From Hydra vulgaris (lineage: Eukaryota > Cnidaria > Hydrozoa > Anthoathecata > Hydridae), in NCBI RefSeq assembly GCF_038396675.1, contig NC_088928.1, forward strand, positions 12,682,001 to 12,746,000: DNA of 64,000 bases, given 5' to 3'. Below, in pieces: positions 34,074 through 45,291 of the stretch. The stretch's first letter is position 1; each line of letters opens with the position of its first letter. The notes under the pieces are model-generated. The model was given only the letters and a program-made list of their open reading frames with translations, did no database searches and was not told the DNA's origin. Made by a program: the position numbers and the translations under genes.

Positions 34074-34132
34074 TTTCATTTGCTTAAGTCTGGTCCGTGA
34101 CGTTGACACGGACCAGACTTAAGCAAATGAAA
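34074..34132. repeat. Perfect palindrome, 26-bp arms
   Basis: Arms 34074-34099 and 34107-34132 (TTTCATTTGCTTAAGTCTGG...), 7-base loop. It lies just inside the inner right Tc1 repeat. Confidence 0.9.
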
Positions 34133-34374
34133 CAAACCAAAAAAGTTGCACTTGTTTTGTCCGCTGCAAAATGGCACTTGTCAACAAAATTCTGCCTGTG
34201 TGCTGTCACCTGTCAGCTGATTGCTCATGTCATGGCATGTTATGACTCCAGACTTCTAAATTGTTTGCTGTGGTAGTACAGTTCGTTTCGTTTTTAAGAC
34301 ATGTAAAATTAGGAACACTTTTTAGCATTGTTCGATGTCGGTTGCAAATTTTTTGTCCAATACTGTTTATTCTT

Positions 34375-34578
34375 GCGACCGTGGCGCAGTGGTTAGAACG
34401 CTTGCTTTATAAACAGGAGATCCAGGTTCGAAACGAGCTCTGGACATATTTTCGCGTCACGGTAAGGAAGGAGGCGTGAACTTCCTGGTTAAACGCATTT
34501 CCACGGTACTCTGTGACAAGACCGTTAGGACTTCTTGGAGCACCTAAAATAAAAAAAAATAAAAAAAATAAAAAAAAA
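34375..34578 (+). mobile_element. tRNA-derived SINE
   Basis: Starts GCGACCGTGGCGCAGTGG. A-box TGGCGCAGTGG (34382-34392) and B-box GGTTCGAAACG (34425-34435) fit a pol III tRNA promoter. The body ends ACTCTGTGACAAGACCGTTA then CTTGGAGCACCTAAAAT, with an A-rich tail of AAATAAAA repeats to 34578. It sits 10 bases from the right end of the Tc1 element. It does not fold as a full tRNA. A related 3' part occurs at 57581-57634. Confidence 0.8.
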
Positions 34579-35039
34579 GTTAAATATTAATGAATAATTT
34601 GTAAATATTTACATTTTTAAATAAAATATAATTAAAAAAAGCACGTTTCGCTGGGCAATTAGCCATTTTTATTTTTATAAAATCTTATATTAATCAACTC
34701 TCAATTTGATAAAAGTTAAAAAGACACGTCGATTCAGTATTGAATAAACAACGTTTGTTAATCAATTATAAATCAACGTGGAACTGATGTTGAAAATTCC
34801 GACGTTAAAATTTCTACATCACTAAGAAGTTGAAACAACGTCGTGTTGTTCAACGTTACTTTATCAACGGTAAATCAACGTGAAAGCCACATTAAAAGTT
34901 CCAATGTTGAAATTTCAAAATTGCTTAGACGTTGACACGACGCCGTTTGCTTGCTGGGATATATATAATCAATTGCTAAACTAACATGCTAAGATTGTTT
35001 CTCTGCTTTCTATGCTAAGATTGCTACTCTGCTTTCTAT
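34579..35039. repeat. Dispersed-repeat-like region with internal AACGTTGA-type duplications
   Basis: Between GCTGGG (34652) and GCTGGG (34956) lie diverged ~100-base subrepeats (TAAATCAACGTGGAACTGAT... at 34769; GTAAATCAACGTGAAAGCCA... at 34869). From 34986 a 28-base unit with ATGCTAAGATTGTTTCTCTG repeats three times into the following LINE piece. No protein gene. Confidence 0.5.
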
Positions 35040-35690
35040 GCTAAGATTGTGTTTCTTAATCGGGCTTGCCATTATCTTACTCTTGATTCCATTCTTTACC
35101 TCTGCAAGTTTCTCATTCTTCCCTGTATAGAATACTGTTGTCATATTTGGGCTGGTTCTTCTAATGATACTCTTTCTCTTCTAGACAACAAACTCCAAAC
35201 ATTTATATGTTTTAAACTTATGTCAAATAATTATGATTGGAGCTTGGGAACAAAAAAGCCCCAAAATTTTGTCCCTAGGTAGGTTTTGTCAAAATTTTGG
35301 GGCTTTTTTGTTCCCAAGCTCCAATCATTGCAAATGTTTGCAAAGCATCCTTATTTGACATAAGTATAAATATATATTTGTTTGGAGTTTGCTCCATGTC
35401 TGGAAGTTAGCTCAAAAACCAAATAATACATTTGGCGCCCTTGCCTGCATGCTATAAAAACTTTTATTTGTCTAGTTTTTTTTTTTCCCGCACTTCAACC
35501 CTTTGGAACTCTCTTCCATCATGTTTTCCTCATAAAACCTATAACTTTTCAAATTATCTGTCAACCGTTTTCTTGCTCTATAACTCTATCCTTTTTTTTC
35601 TAATAATTATCATCGTAATAGTTGTTGCTTGCAGCCTTGTTGGGAGTGAAGACGAATTAAAAAAAAATTGTCAAAGGTTGTTTTTTTCAA
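35040..35690 (+). pseudogene. LINE reverse transcriptase C-terminal fragment, split by a foldback
   Basis: RACHYLTLDSILYLCKFLIL, then EYCCHIWAGSSNDTLSLLDN (35060-35190), typical of the region after the RT domain. The sequence resumes after the foldback with SRTSTLWNSLPSCFPHKTYN (35490-35550). A foldback element at 35190-35390 interrupts it. Confidence 0.55.
35190..35390. mobile_element. Foldback (MITE) inside the LINE fragment
   Basis: The arms are complementary over ~90 bases: AAACTCCAAAC ... ACTTATGTCAAATAA at left and the complement at right. The inner arms GATTGGAGCTTGGGAACAAA are nearly perfect to the centre near 35280. No coding content. Confidence 0.75.
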
Positions 35691-36449
35691 CATTAGCTAA
35701 AACTATAATATAACTCTATTTGTAATACATTTTTATGATTATGTTGTAACATATTTATTGATCATTGGTCATAAGATTTCCTTAAGTCAACTAACCAAAA
35801 TTAGATTAACGATCTCTAATTATTAGAAATTAAATTGACTAATTTAATTTGAAGCTAATCATACAGCCCCAATTTTGATAACAAAATCAAAATTAGGGCT
35901 GATTGCTTTTTTTATTTATGTAACCGTTTTTTGTTTTTTTTGTTTTTTGGTGATATACCCGATTTAATCCCTAATATTGGCTTTTGAATCCAGTGTTCAA
36001 TTGATTGTTGAGGGTCAAATTTTTTCAAAGTGGGCCATCATTATATATTCTAACTTGCAAACTTAGTAACTTGTTACGAACAATGGCTAAATTGCTCCAT
36101 TTTAAATTTTTCAATGCGCTGAAGACTGCTTCTGCTGAACTGCGGCTACAACAAAAAAAGAAATCGGTTATCCAGAAAAGGTTTAAAATCTTTTCAGGGT
36201 TTAATACTAAACTGATTTTAATACCATCCTTAATAATGTTTTTTATTACATTAATTAAAGCAAAAGTTTAAATAAAAATTAATTTTACTAATGAAAAACA
36301 AAAGGTTTAACGTTGTTAACCATGCAAGCGCTCATTTGCTTGATTCAAACTGCGATGTTTAAAAGGGTGATGCATTAGCATTTTGAATTGAAAAAAAATG
36401 TATGTAAGTATTAGGCAAAAACAGTTGAAATGAAGTTATTTGGAAACTT
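35691..36449. other. Unassigned DNA with a short hairpin
   Basis: At 35866-35905 the arms AGCCCCAATTTTGAT and ATCAAAATTAGGGCT form a hairpin. An 88-codon open frame at 36005-36271 has no recognisable domain, and I do not call it a gene. Confidence 0.4.
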
Positions 36450-36845
36450 AAAAAATAAAAAGATTCATTTAGTCTTCATAGAAAGGTTAAGCCTATCTGT
36501 TGACATGGCTAAAGCTGGGTTTGGTAATAGGAATGATGGAAGTACCGCTAGGAGAGTATTTAAAAGTTAAGTTGTTTTTTTTGAAATTACGGTAATTGAT
36601 TGTGATATGTTTATAAGATTGCATAACTAATCTTGTGGATATCCTATTAGTATCAATGAATTATATTTATACTGCACTGCACTATATTTGTACGACAAGT
36701 TTGTTCGACTGTTATGCCTCCTACTATACGTAAACTGCTACTGCATAATCCTACTAAACCATATAAACTGCTTTTGCCAGTTATGGTATATTTGGAAGAT
36801 GCACTAAAGAGTTTCAATAAATAACCATGAAATTCTAGACTTAAG
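36450..36845 (+). pseudogene. Possible Transib/RAG1-like transposase remnant
   Basis: Pieces are FIERLSLSVDMAKAGFGNRN (about 36470-36530) followed by DGSTARRVFK, then after a gap PPTIRKLLLHNPTKPYKLLL (about 36716-36775) with PVMVYLEDALKSFNK. The order and pattern (a GF..NDG.TARR block, then a P.T..K.L.H...LP.....EDA...NK block) resemble the C-terminal part of Transib-like proteins, with the final E and NK. It is short and broken, so the family assignment is tentative. Confidence 0.35.
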
Positions 36846-38034
36846 TCCATGGCAAAAATATTGAGGTTAAACACTAATGTGAATCAGATGCACTACCTAG
36901 AAGGTAAGATCAACTCCAAAAGTATCAAGCATTTCTTTTTATGAAACTTTAAAATTATCGAGAAAAACAAATATCAAGCAGAGTAATGTATTAAGACAAT
37001 GTGTTTTAACTTAAAGATTATAAAACTTTAACAAAAATTATTTTTTACGCTCATTGTCAAACATTACTGGCACATTAACGCGTATACGCAAATTGTTCAC
37101 GTCAAAGTTCCGCGAAAAAAGTATTTTTATTAACAAGTTTGAAATTTTTGACCCCAAAAAATATTATTTCAACATATATCATGTTTATTTAAAGTGTTTG
37201 TCAAATTTTATTGAGTTTTTGCCGTTTTTTGATCATCTTAAGATACTGTGCGCCGCCAATAGCTGAAATTCTATGCGTGTTACAACTTTTAGCGTTTTTT
37301 AATAAAATATTTTTACAAAATAAACCGACATTTAAACGACATTTTTGCTTCGCTAACTTCTTTCAATAAACCTTTTTTTACCCAAGTAAAATTAACAATA
37401 GGCAAATAAAATGCAAATAAGAAATAAAAAAAATAAAAGTATATTATGCACATAAGAATATCTTAAATGTTTTAGCTGATATGTTGTAAGCCATATCTTA
37501 TTTGTAAAAAAATGTTAACATCTAAAATAACGTTTGTGTAAAAATGGAATATGCAATACACTAGAAGGAATATTGTAAAGTTAAAAGAATTTTATAAGAG
37601 TTGTAGGGCATAGTATAAATCGTTTATAAATCGAGCTAGAGGTTGTTTGCGATGACAACAATCAGATTTTACAAGTCTCTTAATGATTTATATTTTAAAA
37701 TAACTCTTTTGACGGATACCAAAACTTTTTTTGGCTCGAAAAATATTTCGTCTTGATGTTTTTTGATAACTGAAACTTTTTAACAGAGTACTTGATGATT
37801 ATATAAATCAAAAACATTTTGTTATATTGTTAAACAGGAGTTATAGAAGGGATTTTGAATTTTTAGATTAATTTTTAAACAAAATCGTAAAATTTATTAA
37901 TCATAATACTTTACAAAATAAAACTTCTTTTTATTTGGGTATTTGAGACAATTACGTCATTTTGACGTAAAATCATATTAAAAGTATTCCCACGTGACGC
38001 ACCAGTTATCTATTGTTTGCTCTTTTTATTTATA
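36846..38034. other. AT-rich region, nothing recognised
   Basis: Short open frames only, without motif or repeat. TA at 38033-38034 is the left flank of the next element. Confidence 0.4.
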
Positions 38035-39060
38035 GGGTAGATTAGGGTAATATGAGCACCTTAAGCAAAAGTTGGAACGTTTTTAAAAATAATTATGCTG
38101 GATTCAAATTTTTTGCGAATAAACAAATTTTAGGGATCCCTACTTATGATCCACTAAGATATTTGGGCACCCGAATGTTTTTCTTAAAAACACAGAGGTT
38201 TTAAAAAAGTAGCAAAAGTGCTCATATTACCCAGATCACTTGGTAATATGAGCACTTTTGCTACTTTTTGCTACTACCTTTGCATAAGCTTAAAAAAATA
38301 ACATTAATTAAATAAAAAAATACCAGCCTGACAATTAGAACTATTTTTGGAATATAATAATTCATTAATAGCAAAACTTATCATTAAAAGATCAAATTTT
38401 AAGCCACTTTTTATTGAAAAAATTGTACTATGTTTTCCGCAATGACAACGAAAAAAATTAGTTTGTTATTTTTCAATTTTATTAACTTAAACATTTGTAC
38501 GATAAAAATTCAAATTTTTTTGATTTTAAATTACAGAAAAGTGTTTAGTATTGTTAACATATTTAAATTTTTTATTATGTTTTGTTTTTATTCAAAATGC
38601 AATTAAAGCCACTGCTATTTTAGGACTTTTACTAGACAATTTCAATGAAAAACACTGGGTAATTTGAGCATGCTCATATTACACAAAATTGCATCTTTAA
38701 ATAAAGTCAAAACTGTTTCTATGCTTTTTTTTTTTCAAACAAAAATGGATTGGACTTTTAGCTAACATAATTTTCTTTATAAAAAAATAAATTTCATTTA
38801 ATTAGCACCAAAATTTCACCCCATAGATTTATTCATGAGTGATGATATTATTTTAATAACGCAAAAAATTTAACAGCGTTTTAATTAGATGATAGCCGCT
38901 AATTACTGCATTCAAATTTGCAATAATTGTACTGATTCCTGTTATCATCACATAAAATAGATTCAAAAAATACAAAGCAACTTTAACTTCACTGCTTACA
39001 TCTAAGAAATCTTTAAGTATGCTCATATTACCAGGGTGCTCATATTACCCTAATGTACCC
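38035..39060. mobile_element. Non-autonomous element with GGGTAATATGAGCAC-motif ends, TA duplication
   Basis: The left end GGGTAGATTAGGGTAATATG and right end (complement, GGGTACATTAGGGTAATATG) differ by one base over about 26; both are flanked by TA (38033-34, 39061-62). The motif GGTAATATGAGCAC recurs inside in both orientations near 38220, 38253, 38655 and 39030. 1026 bp, no transposase. A TA duplication and G-rich ends allow mariner or ISL2EU-type parentage; not resolved. Confidence 0.75.
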
Positions 39061-39062
39061 TA

Positions 39063-39288
39063 ACAATTGATTGCGAGGATTTAAAACAATTCACAGTTGT
39101 CTGAAAAACTTGATTTTTGGCCAAAATTAAAACTTTGATGTTTTCATACTAAATCAATAATGCTGAATTCAAATCTGAAAACAGTTTTTGATTTAAAGAT
39201 TTTTTTGTTCAGATATTGCATAAGCAGCCCAGTCAGGAATTTTAGATAAAGTTGACACGTTTTTGCTCGCGGTTTCATAATATATCGC

Positions 39289-39371
<83 letters not shown>

Positions 39372-41339
39372 CTGCAGCGAGAGAAAAGGGAGCGGGGGGC
39401 AAGAGAAATGTCTCATCCCCTCCCCACAAAAAAAAGTTTTCATATGAAGCCAAAACTAAATATTTTATTTAAAAGTCTAGGTGATGATTTCCGTTTATTT
39501 TTCACAAGTTTTTTATCAATATTTTTCAATAATAAATAATAAAAATCAAAAGTGAAAATTCCTAAAATTAGTTATAAATTGGGTATTTATTTTTTCATGA
39601 AAAGCTACTATTCTAATTTTCCATTTAATAATCAATCTAAAGATATACAAGTCAATACATTAAATTATATATCATAATATAAAAAGTATACGCACAATAC
39701 GGAATAACAAATATATTATTATAAATGTGGTATAAAAACAACACAAATATAGTCTCAATACGGTATAGTTTGCAATGAATATTAGTTCCTTTATTTTGAT
39801 TATCTGCAGCTGATTTTTTAGGAATTTTTAAGCAATAATAGATGTTCATAATATGCTATAAATATAATGTTTTAATAGCGGACTTTGCATTTTACATAGA
39901 TTTTAAATTTACCAAAGTATGCATTTTTTTAAGTATTTTCATCTAGTTAAATATATGGAATATTTTATAAAAATAAAATAAAAATGAAATTTGAACTATT
40001 TTTAATAACTTAGGTAGCATGTACAATTGTATAAAGAAAAAAAATGTTTTTGAACATGTATTTATAAAAACAAAACAAAAATAGAGGCACAAGTTTTTTT
40101 GATAACATAAAATAGGTATATTTTGGGAGCTTTAAAATTGGTTTTAATAACTATATCTGCAGCTGATTTTTTTTAAACAATATATGTATATTAGGATTTA
40201 ATAAAATCATATCGATCAAGTCTATGCATGCAGACTTTAGTTCAAGGAAGAAGTTGAAATTGAAGAAAAAAATTTTGTTAAATAACTTATATTTATGTTT
40301 GAAATCAGCAAAAACCCAATAATAAAAAATTATCATTATTACAAATTAAACTCTATACTAAAACATTTGTTTTAAAAAAAGAAATCTATACGCATATAGT
40401 TATAAATTTATAGACAAATGAATAAATGTTGTATTTTTGCAAGAAATTATTCATCAATTTTTAATCGCTCTTGAATACGGTTATTGACTTTCTTTCAAGA
40501 AAAAGTATGAAACCTATATATTTTTGAATAGTCTGGATAATTTTTTAATTAAATTAATATTTTTGGATAATGTTGTGTTTAAAAATAATAGTTATAATAA
40601 AAGTTACAGATTTTTTTTTTTAATTTAATTTCGGCCGAAAATCAAGTTTTTCAGAACACTGTGCAATGCGTTGAATTCATTCTTTCTTAAAATAATGTAA
40701 ATATTGATTCTGATGAAAAAAAGGTTTTACTGTTTCCTTTTCCGTCCGAACAAATAGGTTTCTTTTACAACTTTCATAACATTGTCCGTCAATAAAAACA
40801 ACTTTAAAAATTAAATCTATGTCACACGAAAAAAAAGCATAACAATATTTTATCATTGACCAAATATTTATCCTAAAGTTTATAATCTTTTATAAGTATA
40901 TTTGGTAAGAAAACCAAATATACTTATTATTAATTTGGTAAGAAAATCAAGAGCACAAACTGAGAACTAATAATAAGAGTTGCATCAAAGATTACTAATA
41001 AACATCCTGAAATAAGTAAAAAATCAACGTATGTCCATTTTGTATATAAAAAAAATCCTTTATTGAAAAGCAGGACCCCAAATAACTCTCAGGCGATTTC
41101 TTAGCTCAAGAGGCTAAATCTGTTAACCAGAATTGTTTTAAACTAATATATATGGGTGTGATCTACAAAAAAACGTGTGCTAGTTTTAAGTTCAAAATGC
41201 TCTCACTACATTTATTTCAAACATTCAAATTATCATTGTAAAAAAAAGAAATTAAAATTTAAAAAAGCTATTCAAACTCTGTAAAATTTTAAAAAAATAG
41301 CATAAAAATATGAAAGTAATGGATTTGAAAAGAGTAAAA
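39063..41339. other. Long AT-rich region without a recognised gene
   Basis: Includes the TA microsatellite at 39291-39368 and a G+C-rich patch (about 39370-39430). A short inverted repeat of TATATTTGGTAAGAAAACCAAATATA type lies near 40897-40925. Open frames are short and AT-driven. Confidence 0.45.
39291..39368. repeat. (TA)n microsatellite
   Basis: Pure TA run. Confidence 0.95.
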
Positions 41340-42440
41340 GATTTTATTTGTAACAGAAAAGAAAATTATGTAGAGATAATCAAAAAATCTTATACAAAAA
41401 TATATGTTTTCCAAAACTATTTTAAAGTTGAATTGTTGTTTTATCCTTTTTTGTTTTGCTGTTCTCTTTCTTGCTTCCTTCTTTGATCTGCTTGTCTTCT
41501 GGCATCACCATTTTGATGTTTCTCTTGATTACTTTTTCTTTTGTTTTTAGTGTGCCCTTTAAACGGTTTAGGGTGTCCAGCGGAAACTAAATAGTTAATG
41601 AATTTTATGTATTGACTTAAGTATTAAAATCAAAATAAAAAATACTTTTACATATTATAAATAATTAAATATTTATTTATTTGGACTTGGTAAATTAAAT
41701 TGTTGTTTAAATTTAAAAAATAAGTTAAAGATCAAAAATTTTTCTCACATGGGAAAACGAATGCATTGTTTTCGGATGGGTTTATAATACCATTGGTCTC
41801 TAAAACCTGGTTGACATCTTTGAATATAAAAACTAAGCACAGAACAATTGCAAGTCCAAGCAAAGGTCTCATTTTATCACCTTGTTGTTTCGTTCAGATT
41901 TTACCTATCATTTAAATTGTTTTTTGAATCGATTAAAATTGTTTTCTCAGTTTTAGCTGTGACTTATTTTAAAACATTCCAAAAAGCTGATTGGTAATTT
42001 TATCTAAATATTATTTCATGTGATGTTTCCATAGTAAATTGCTGTTTGTAAAAAGTGTCAATCAGACTTTTATCATGTGAATTTGTGTCGTGTGATATGT
42101 GTCAAATGCCATACGGCCATTCCACGTAAAGAATAATACTTTTTTATTCAAGAAATACTATTGCACATATATTTAATGAAATAAGAGTTTTTTATGCAAA
42201 AATATTTTATAATTTTTTTTGTTTTTAATTTTCGGATTTTGTTTTAAAAATGAATATGCTACTTCATTTCACAGTAAATTATCGCAAAATCAGTACTCAC
42301 TATATAAACTTATTTTATTATTCGTATAACTCATAAACGATAAAGCTTAATGCAAATCAAAATACACAGTTAAATATAGTATGAGTTTGAAAGCGTTGTA
42401 AATAGATATTAATAAGATAAATCATATCATGCTTGCACTA
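41340..42440 (-). repeat. Inverted segmental duplication, copy B (partner 11510-12770)
   Basis: Complement of the region around the gene at 12123. Similarity covers upstream DNA, exon 1, exon 2 and the 3' region. See copy A. Confidence 0.75.
41441..41872 (-). CDS. Small two-exon gene, predicted secreted cationic peptide (copy B)
   Basis: Exon 1 is 41872-41749 and exon 2 is 41586-41441 (minus strand). The donor is CCAT|GTGAGA and the acceptor TTTAG|TTTCC. The product is 89 residues. Residues 3-17 (PLLGLAIVLCLVFIF) are hydrophobic. KDVNQVLETNGIINPSENNA follows, then at the splice junction FSAGHPKPFKGHTKNKRK. The tail is very polar and basic (ARRQADQRRKQEREQQNKKG). Exon 1 has exactly the length and phase of copy A. 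Conserved residues concentrate in FIFKDV.QVLE, NGIINP.EN, AFVF and SAGHP.FK, whereas the tail diverges. The context CAAGGTGATAAAATG around the start is identical in both copies. AATAAA lies at 41348-41343. Function unknown. Confidence 0.72.
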
Positions 42441-43027
42441 TTTCGTATAGAATATGATACTATCCAAATTTGGCTTTAATCTAGTTCTATATCAAAATGA
42501 TTCAAACAATAGCGGATCTCCCATCAGGCTGAAGCCTAGGCCCCCCAGGAGTAAAGGGACCCCCAATGAGAAAGAGTTCCAGCACCAAACTACAAACTAA
42601 TGTCCGCCTGCGCAGCGTTAAGGAATAAGATAATCAAAAATAATCCAAATTAACCATCACGGAAAAAAGTACCTTATAAATAGCTGCAAGCTGTACAATT
42701 CGAGTACAATCTCAGCAAAGAGTAGCAAAGAATAGCAAAGAGTACCAAAGAGTACCAAAGAGTAGCAAAACAAAAACGAGGTAAAAATTAATAAGACTTT
42801 AAGAGTTTAGTGGATTTTGTATTTTTATTCGGAAATATATATTTTGTAAATGTAAAATACTCTTTAACACTAAAATTCACTTTACGCTAAAATTCGCTAA
42901 AAAAACGCTAAAATTCACTTTAAGTTCATATTTTTTGTAAACAACTTTTTTCTTGTATTTCTTTGAAATTTGTTTTGGAGGCTTAAATATAATTAAAAAA
43001 GTCTGGAAGAAAATATTTAAGTGGCAG
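42441..43027. other. Unassigned DNA with an 11-bp tandem repeat
   Basis: AGCAAAGAGT-type units repeat five times at 42714-42770. CGCTAAAATTC-type units repeat at 42873-42915. A less AT-rich patch (about 42515-42610) contains a C-run. No gene. Confidence 0.5.
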
Positions 43028-43372
43028 TCAAAAACAAAAAATAAAACAACAAAAGTTATCAAAATTTTCAAAATTAACCAGCTTTATCCAATCAAACGCT
43101 GTCGAAGTAGATGAATCATTCAAAGAAATTATATGCACGGAAGAGGTACAGTTATCTACGTTGAGTAGATATAAGAGGTATTCGTTATCTACGTTGCCGT
43201 ACAGCATACTGCTGACGGCAACGTAAATATCGAATCCCGAGCCAAAAATCTTGTTCTGGACAGAGACAAGGGCTGCACTAAGCAAAATTGTAAAGATCAA
43301 AGCAGATTTTTTTGTAACAATTTTTTTAGTAATTTCATGAAAAATGGTCAAACAGTTGTAAGATCTGATCAT
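43028..43372 (-). CDS. Open frame with membrane or secretory N-terminus, possible host exon
   Basis: 114 codons with higher G+C than its flanks. A hydrophobic run (SALIFTILLSAALVSVQ) is followed by a mixed, non-repetitive segment (GSGFDIYVAVSSMLYGNVDN, then YLLYLLNVDNCTSSVHIISL). It resembles true protein rather than AT-driven frame, but I recognise no family and no splice partner. The terminal F/C-rich residues are probably not coding. Alternatives are a chance frame or a transposon fragment. Confidence 0.28.
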   Translation of the reverse strand: MIRSYNCLTIFHEITKKIVTKKSALIFTILLSAALVSVQNKIFGSGFDIYVAVSSMLYGNVDNEYLLYLLNVDNCTSSVHIISLNDSSTSTAFDWIKLVNFENFDNFCCFIFCF

Positions 43373-43579
43373 AAAAGTTGTAAGATCTATATATGTAAGT
43401 TGTAAGGTTATTCTTTATACAAAGGAGCAGCATTTTGTTTACCATACAAATTATTTCTCCATTTAGGAGACATTGCAGTGTTAGCATATGACGGTTGTAA
43501 AGATTGACAAAAATATAAAAGAAATTGTTGTACCTCATGAAAAATTTTACTATAAGAAAGCCGTCATGATCTACCTCAC

Positions 43580-45290
43580 ACATCAATATAATAAGAGAAC
43601 AATAGATAAAGAACAGTTAAAAAGAGTTAAAAGAACAGGCTACAAAAACTGTAAAATATTACAACAATATTTTAGAACGGGTAGAAGCAGCAATAAAGTT
43701 TTTATCTGAAAGAGGTTTGCCATTGCAAGGTCAAAAGTGGGGCACTCTACACAGTAGAAATTTTATGGGTCTCATGTAACTGATTTCAGAGTTCTAACCT
43801 TTCTTAAAAGGACATCTAATAAAGTGTCAAACTGGGGCAATAAAATCTACTATTTACTTATCCAGATCTGTATATGAATAGACAGGGCAGTTCAAAAAAA
43901 TGAAAAATGTTTTAAAACGAATTATTGAGTAGATATCCAATGTCGATACAAAATTTTATACTCTTATTGTAGATTTCACGCTCATACAGATCAGCATTCA
44001 ATAATATTTGAATACAACTATAACGAAAAATATTTGAACTATTAGCAATCTTTCTATGGATCAAAAATCACACCATTGAGACACAATTTACAAAATCATT
44101 TCAGTTTTTAAATAATGCAAGTCCTATAGAAAACATCCGTCGGTAATTATACGATAACGCGTAAAATATGTGTGGAATATACAGGCTTACAAGTAAGAAT
44201 AAAAAGAATGAATGCATCAGCAGATTTTGCCCCTTGTGTTACGCATTCTTTAAACTTGGTTGGAGTAGAGGTAGTGTGCGTTGTAATGGAAATAACAGAA
44301 TATTTCAGAACTATTCAACACATTTATACCTATTTCTCTGCATTCCCACACTGTTGGAAAATATTGAGTGGAAGAGTATCACTGGCATTTTTACTAAAAA
44401 ATTTATCTCTAGATGGCCTTCTCATTATGAGTCAGTTCATGCGGTTAAAGTTAGCTACCAATAAATACTCGATGCCCTTAAATATATATTTTGTAAAAAA
44501 TACTCGATCCCCTTAAATATATATTTTGTAAAAGTTTTGAAAAACCAGAATGTAAATTATAGGAAAAAGATTTAAAAGATTTTCAAAGCGAGAAACAGCA
44601 GTTTTGACTATAATATGAAAAATAATCTTTGATTCAATAAAGTTAACAAAATACTACAAACTCCTGGTTTAGATATATGTCAATCATACACTTTATTCCA
44701 CTTATTAGAGTTATTTATAAACTCTTCACGTAAAGATTCCGACCCAAAATTAAAAAACTTTGAGAACGATGCAGCCGAAATGAGTCCAGAAGTTGAAGAA
44801 AATTTTATTGATACACATAAAAGAGTAAGAACAAAAATATATTCGGATAAATATGGGAAAAAGAGGTTCAGTTATTGAACTTAAATCAATAAAGTCCAAT
44901 TTTGTCATTATATAAAACCGATATCGGAGAAGAACTATTTTGTGAATGCAGTCAATTTTGGCATTATTTTGATATGGTATGTTTTAAACAAAATGATTTA
45001 CTGCTTCGGAAATATTGACACTGATTTTTGAAAAAAACTTTATTGATATATTTCCGAATCTTTATGCAGTTTTTAAAATTTACCTAACCATACCTATAAT
45101 GAGTTGCGAAGCAGAATGGTCTTTTTCAAAAAGGACTTTTATAAAAAATAAATATAGATCAACAATGACGGACGAAAAATAACATCTCAATTCTGTCAAT
45201 TGAATATAATATCACGAGATCCATTTCCTATGAATGGTAAGACATGTACCGGAAAAAATCTGCGCAAACATTTTAAAAGATATTTATTCG
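43580..45290 (+). pseudogene. hAT (ZMYM1/DUF4371-like) transposase, heavily broken
   Basis: Order of pieces: EAAIKFLSERGLPLQGQK (43685-43735), GTLHSRNFMGLM, VLKRIIEYI (about 43905), YTLIVDFT (43960-43985). Then KYTGLQVRIKRMNASADFAP-type sequence at 44175-44235 with CVTHSLNLVGVEVVCVV, the CxxH-LN hAT motif, and FSAFPHCWKILSGRVSLA (44335-44385). At the end comes IPITSCEAEWSFSKRTFI (about 45090-45145), the conserved hAT dimerisation block with its glutamate. At least six frameshifts or stops. Whole-gene order is preserved, so this was a full copy. Confidence 0.68.
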
Positions 45291-45291
45291 A

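Larger units (their letters stand above)
32335..34365 (-). mobile_element. Tc1-type element with repeated-site ends
   Basis: The ends are CAGTATCGGACAAAACAATT (32335, preceded by TA) and the complement ending at 34365 (CAGTATTGGACAAAAAATTT read inward). Inner copies of the same motif, GGACAAAACAAGTGCAAC, lie at 32537 (direct) and, complementary, at about 34146-34163. This IR/DR arrangement is known for Tc1 elements such as Sleeping Beauty. The right flank reads TT where TA is expected. The transposase gene on the minus strand is broken. A minisatellite and a palindrome fill the right part. Confidence 0.75.

Noticed and set aside
34375-34450. A functional tRNA gene
   Set aside because: A and B boxes are present but there is no acceptor stem pairing at the expected distance; the body and A-rich tail show a SINE.
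42714-42770. Regular short repeats that could suggest a CRISPR array
   Set aside because: Units are contiguous 11-mers without spacers, in eukaryotic DNA. The same applies to 58655-58795, 33888-34060 and 46118-46285.
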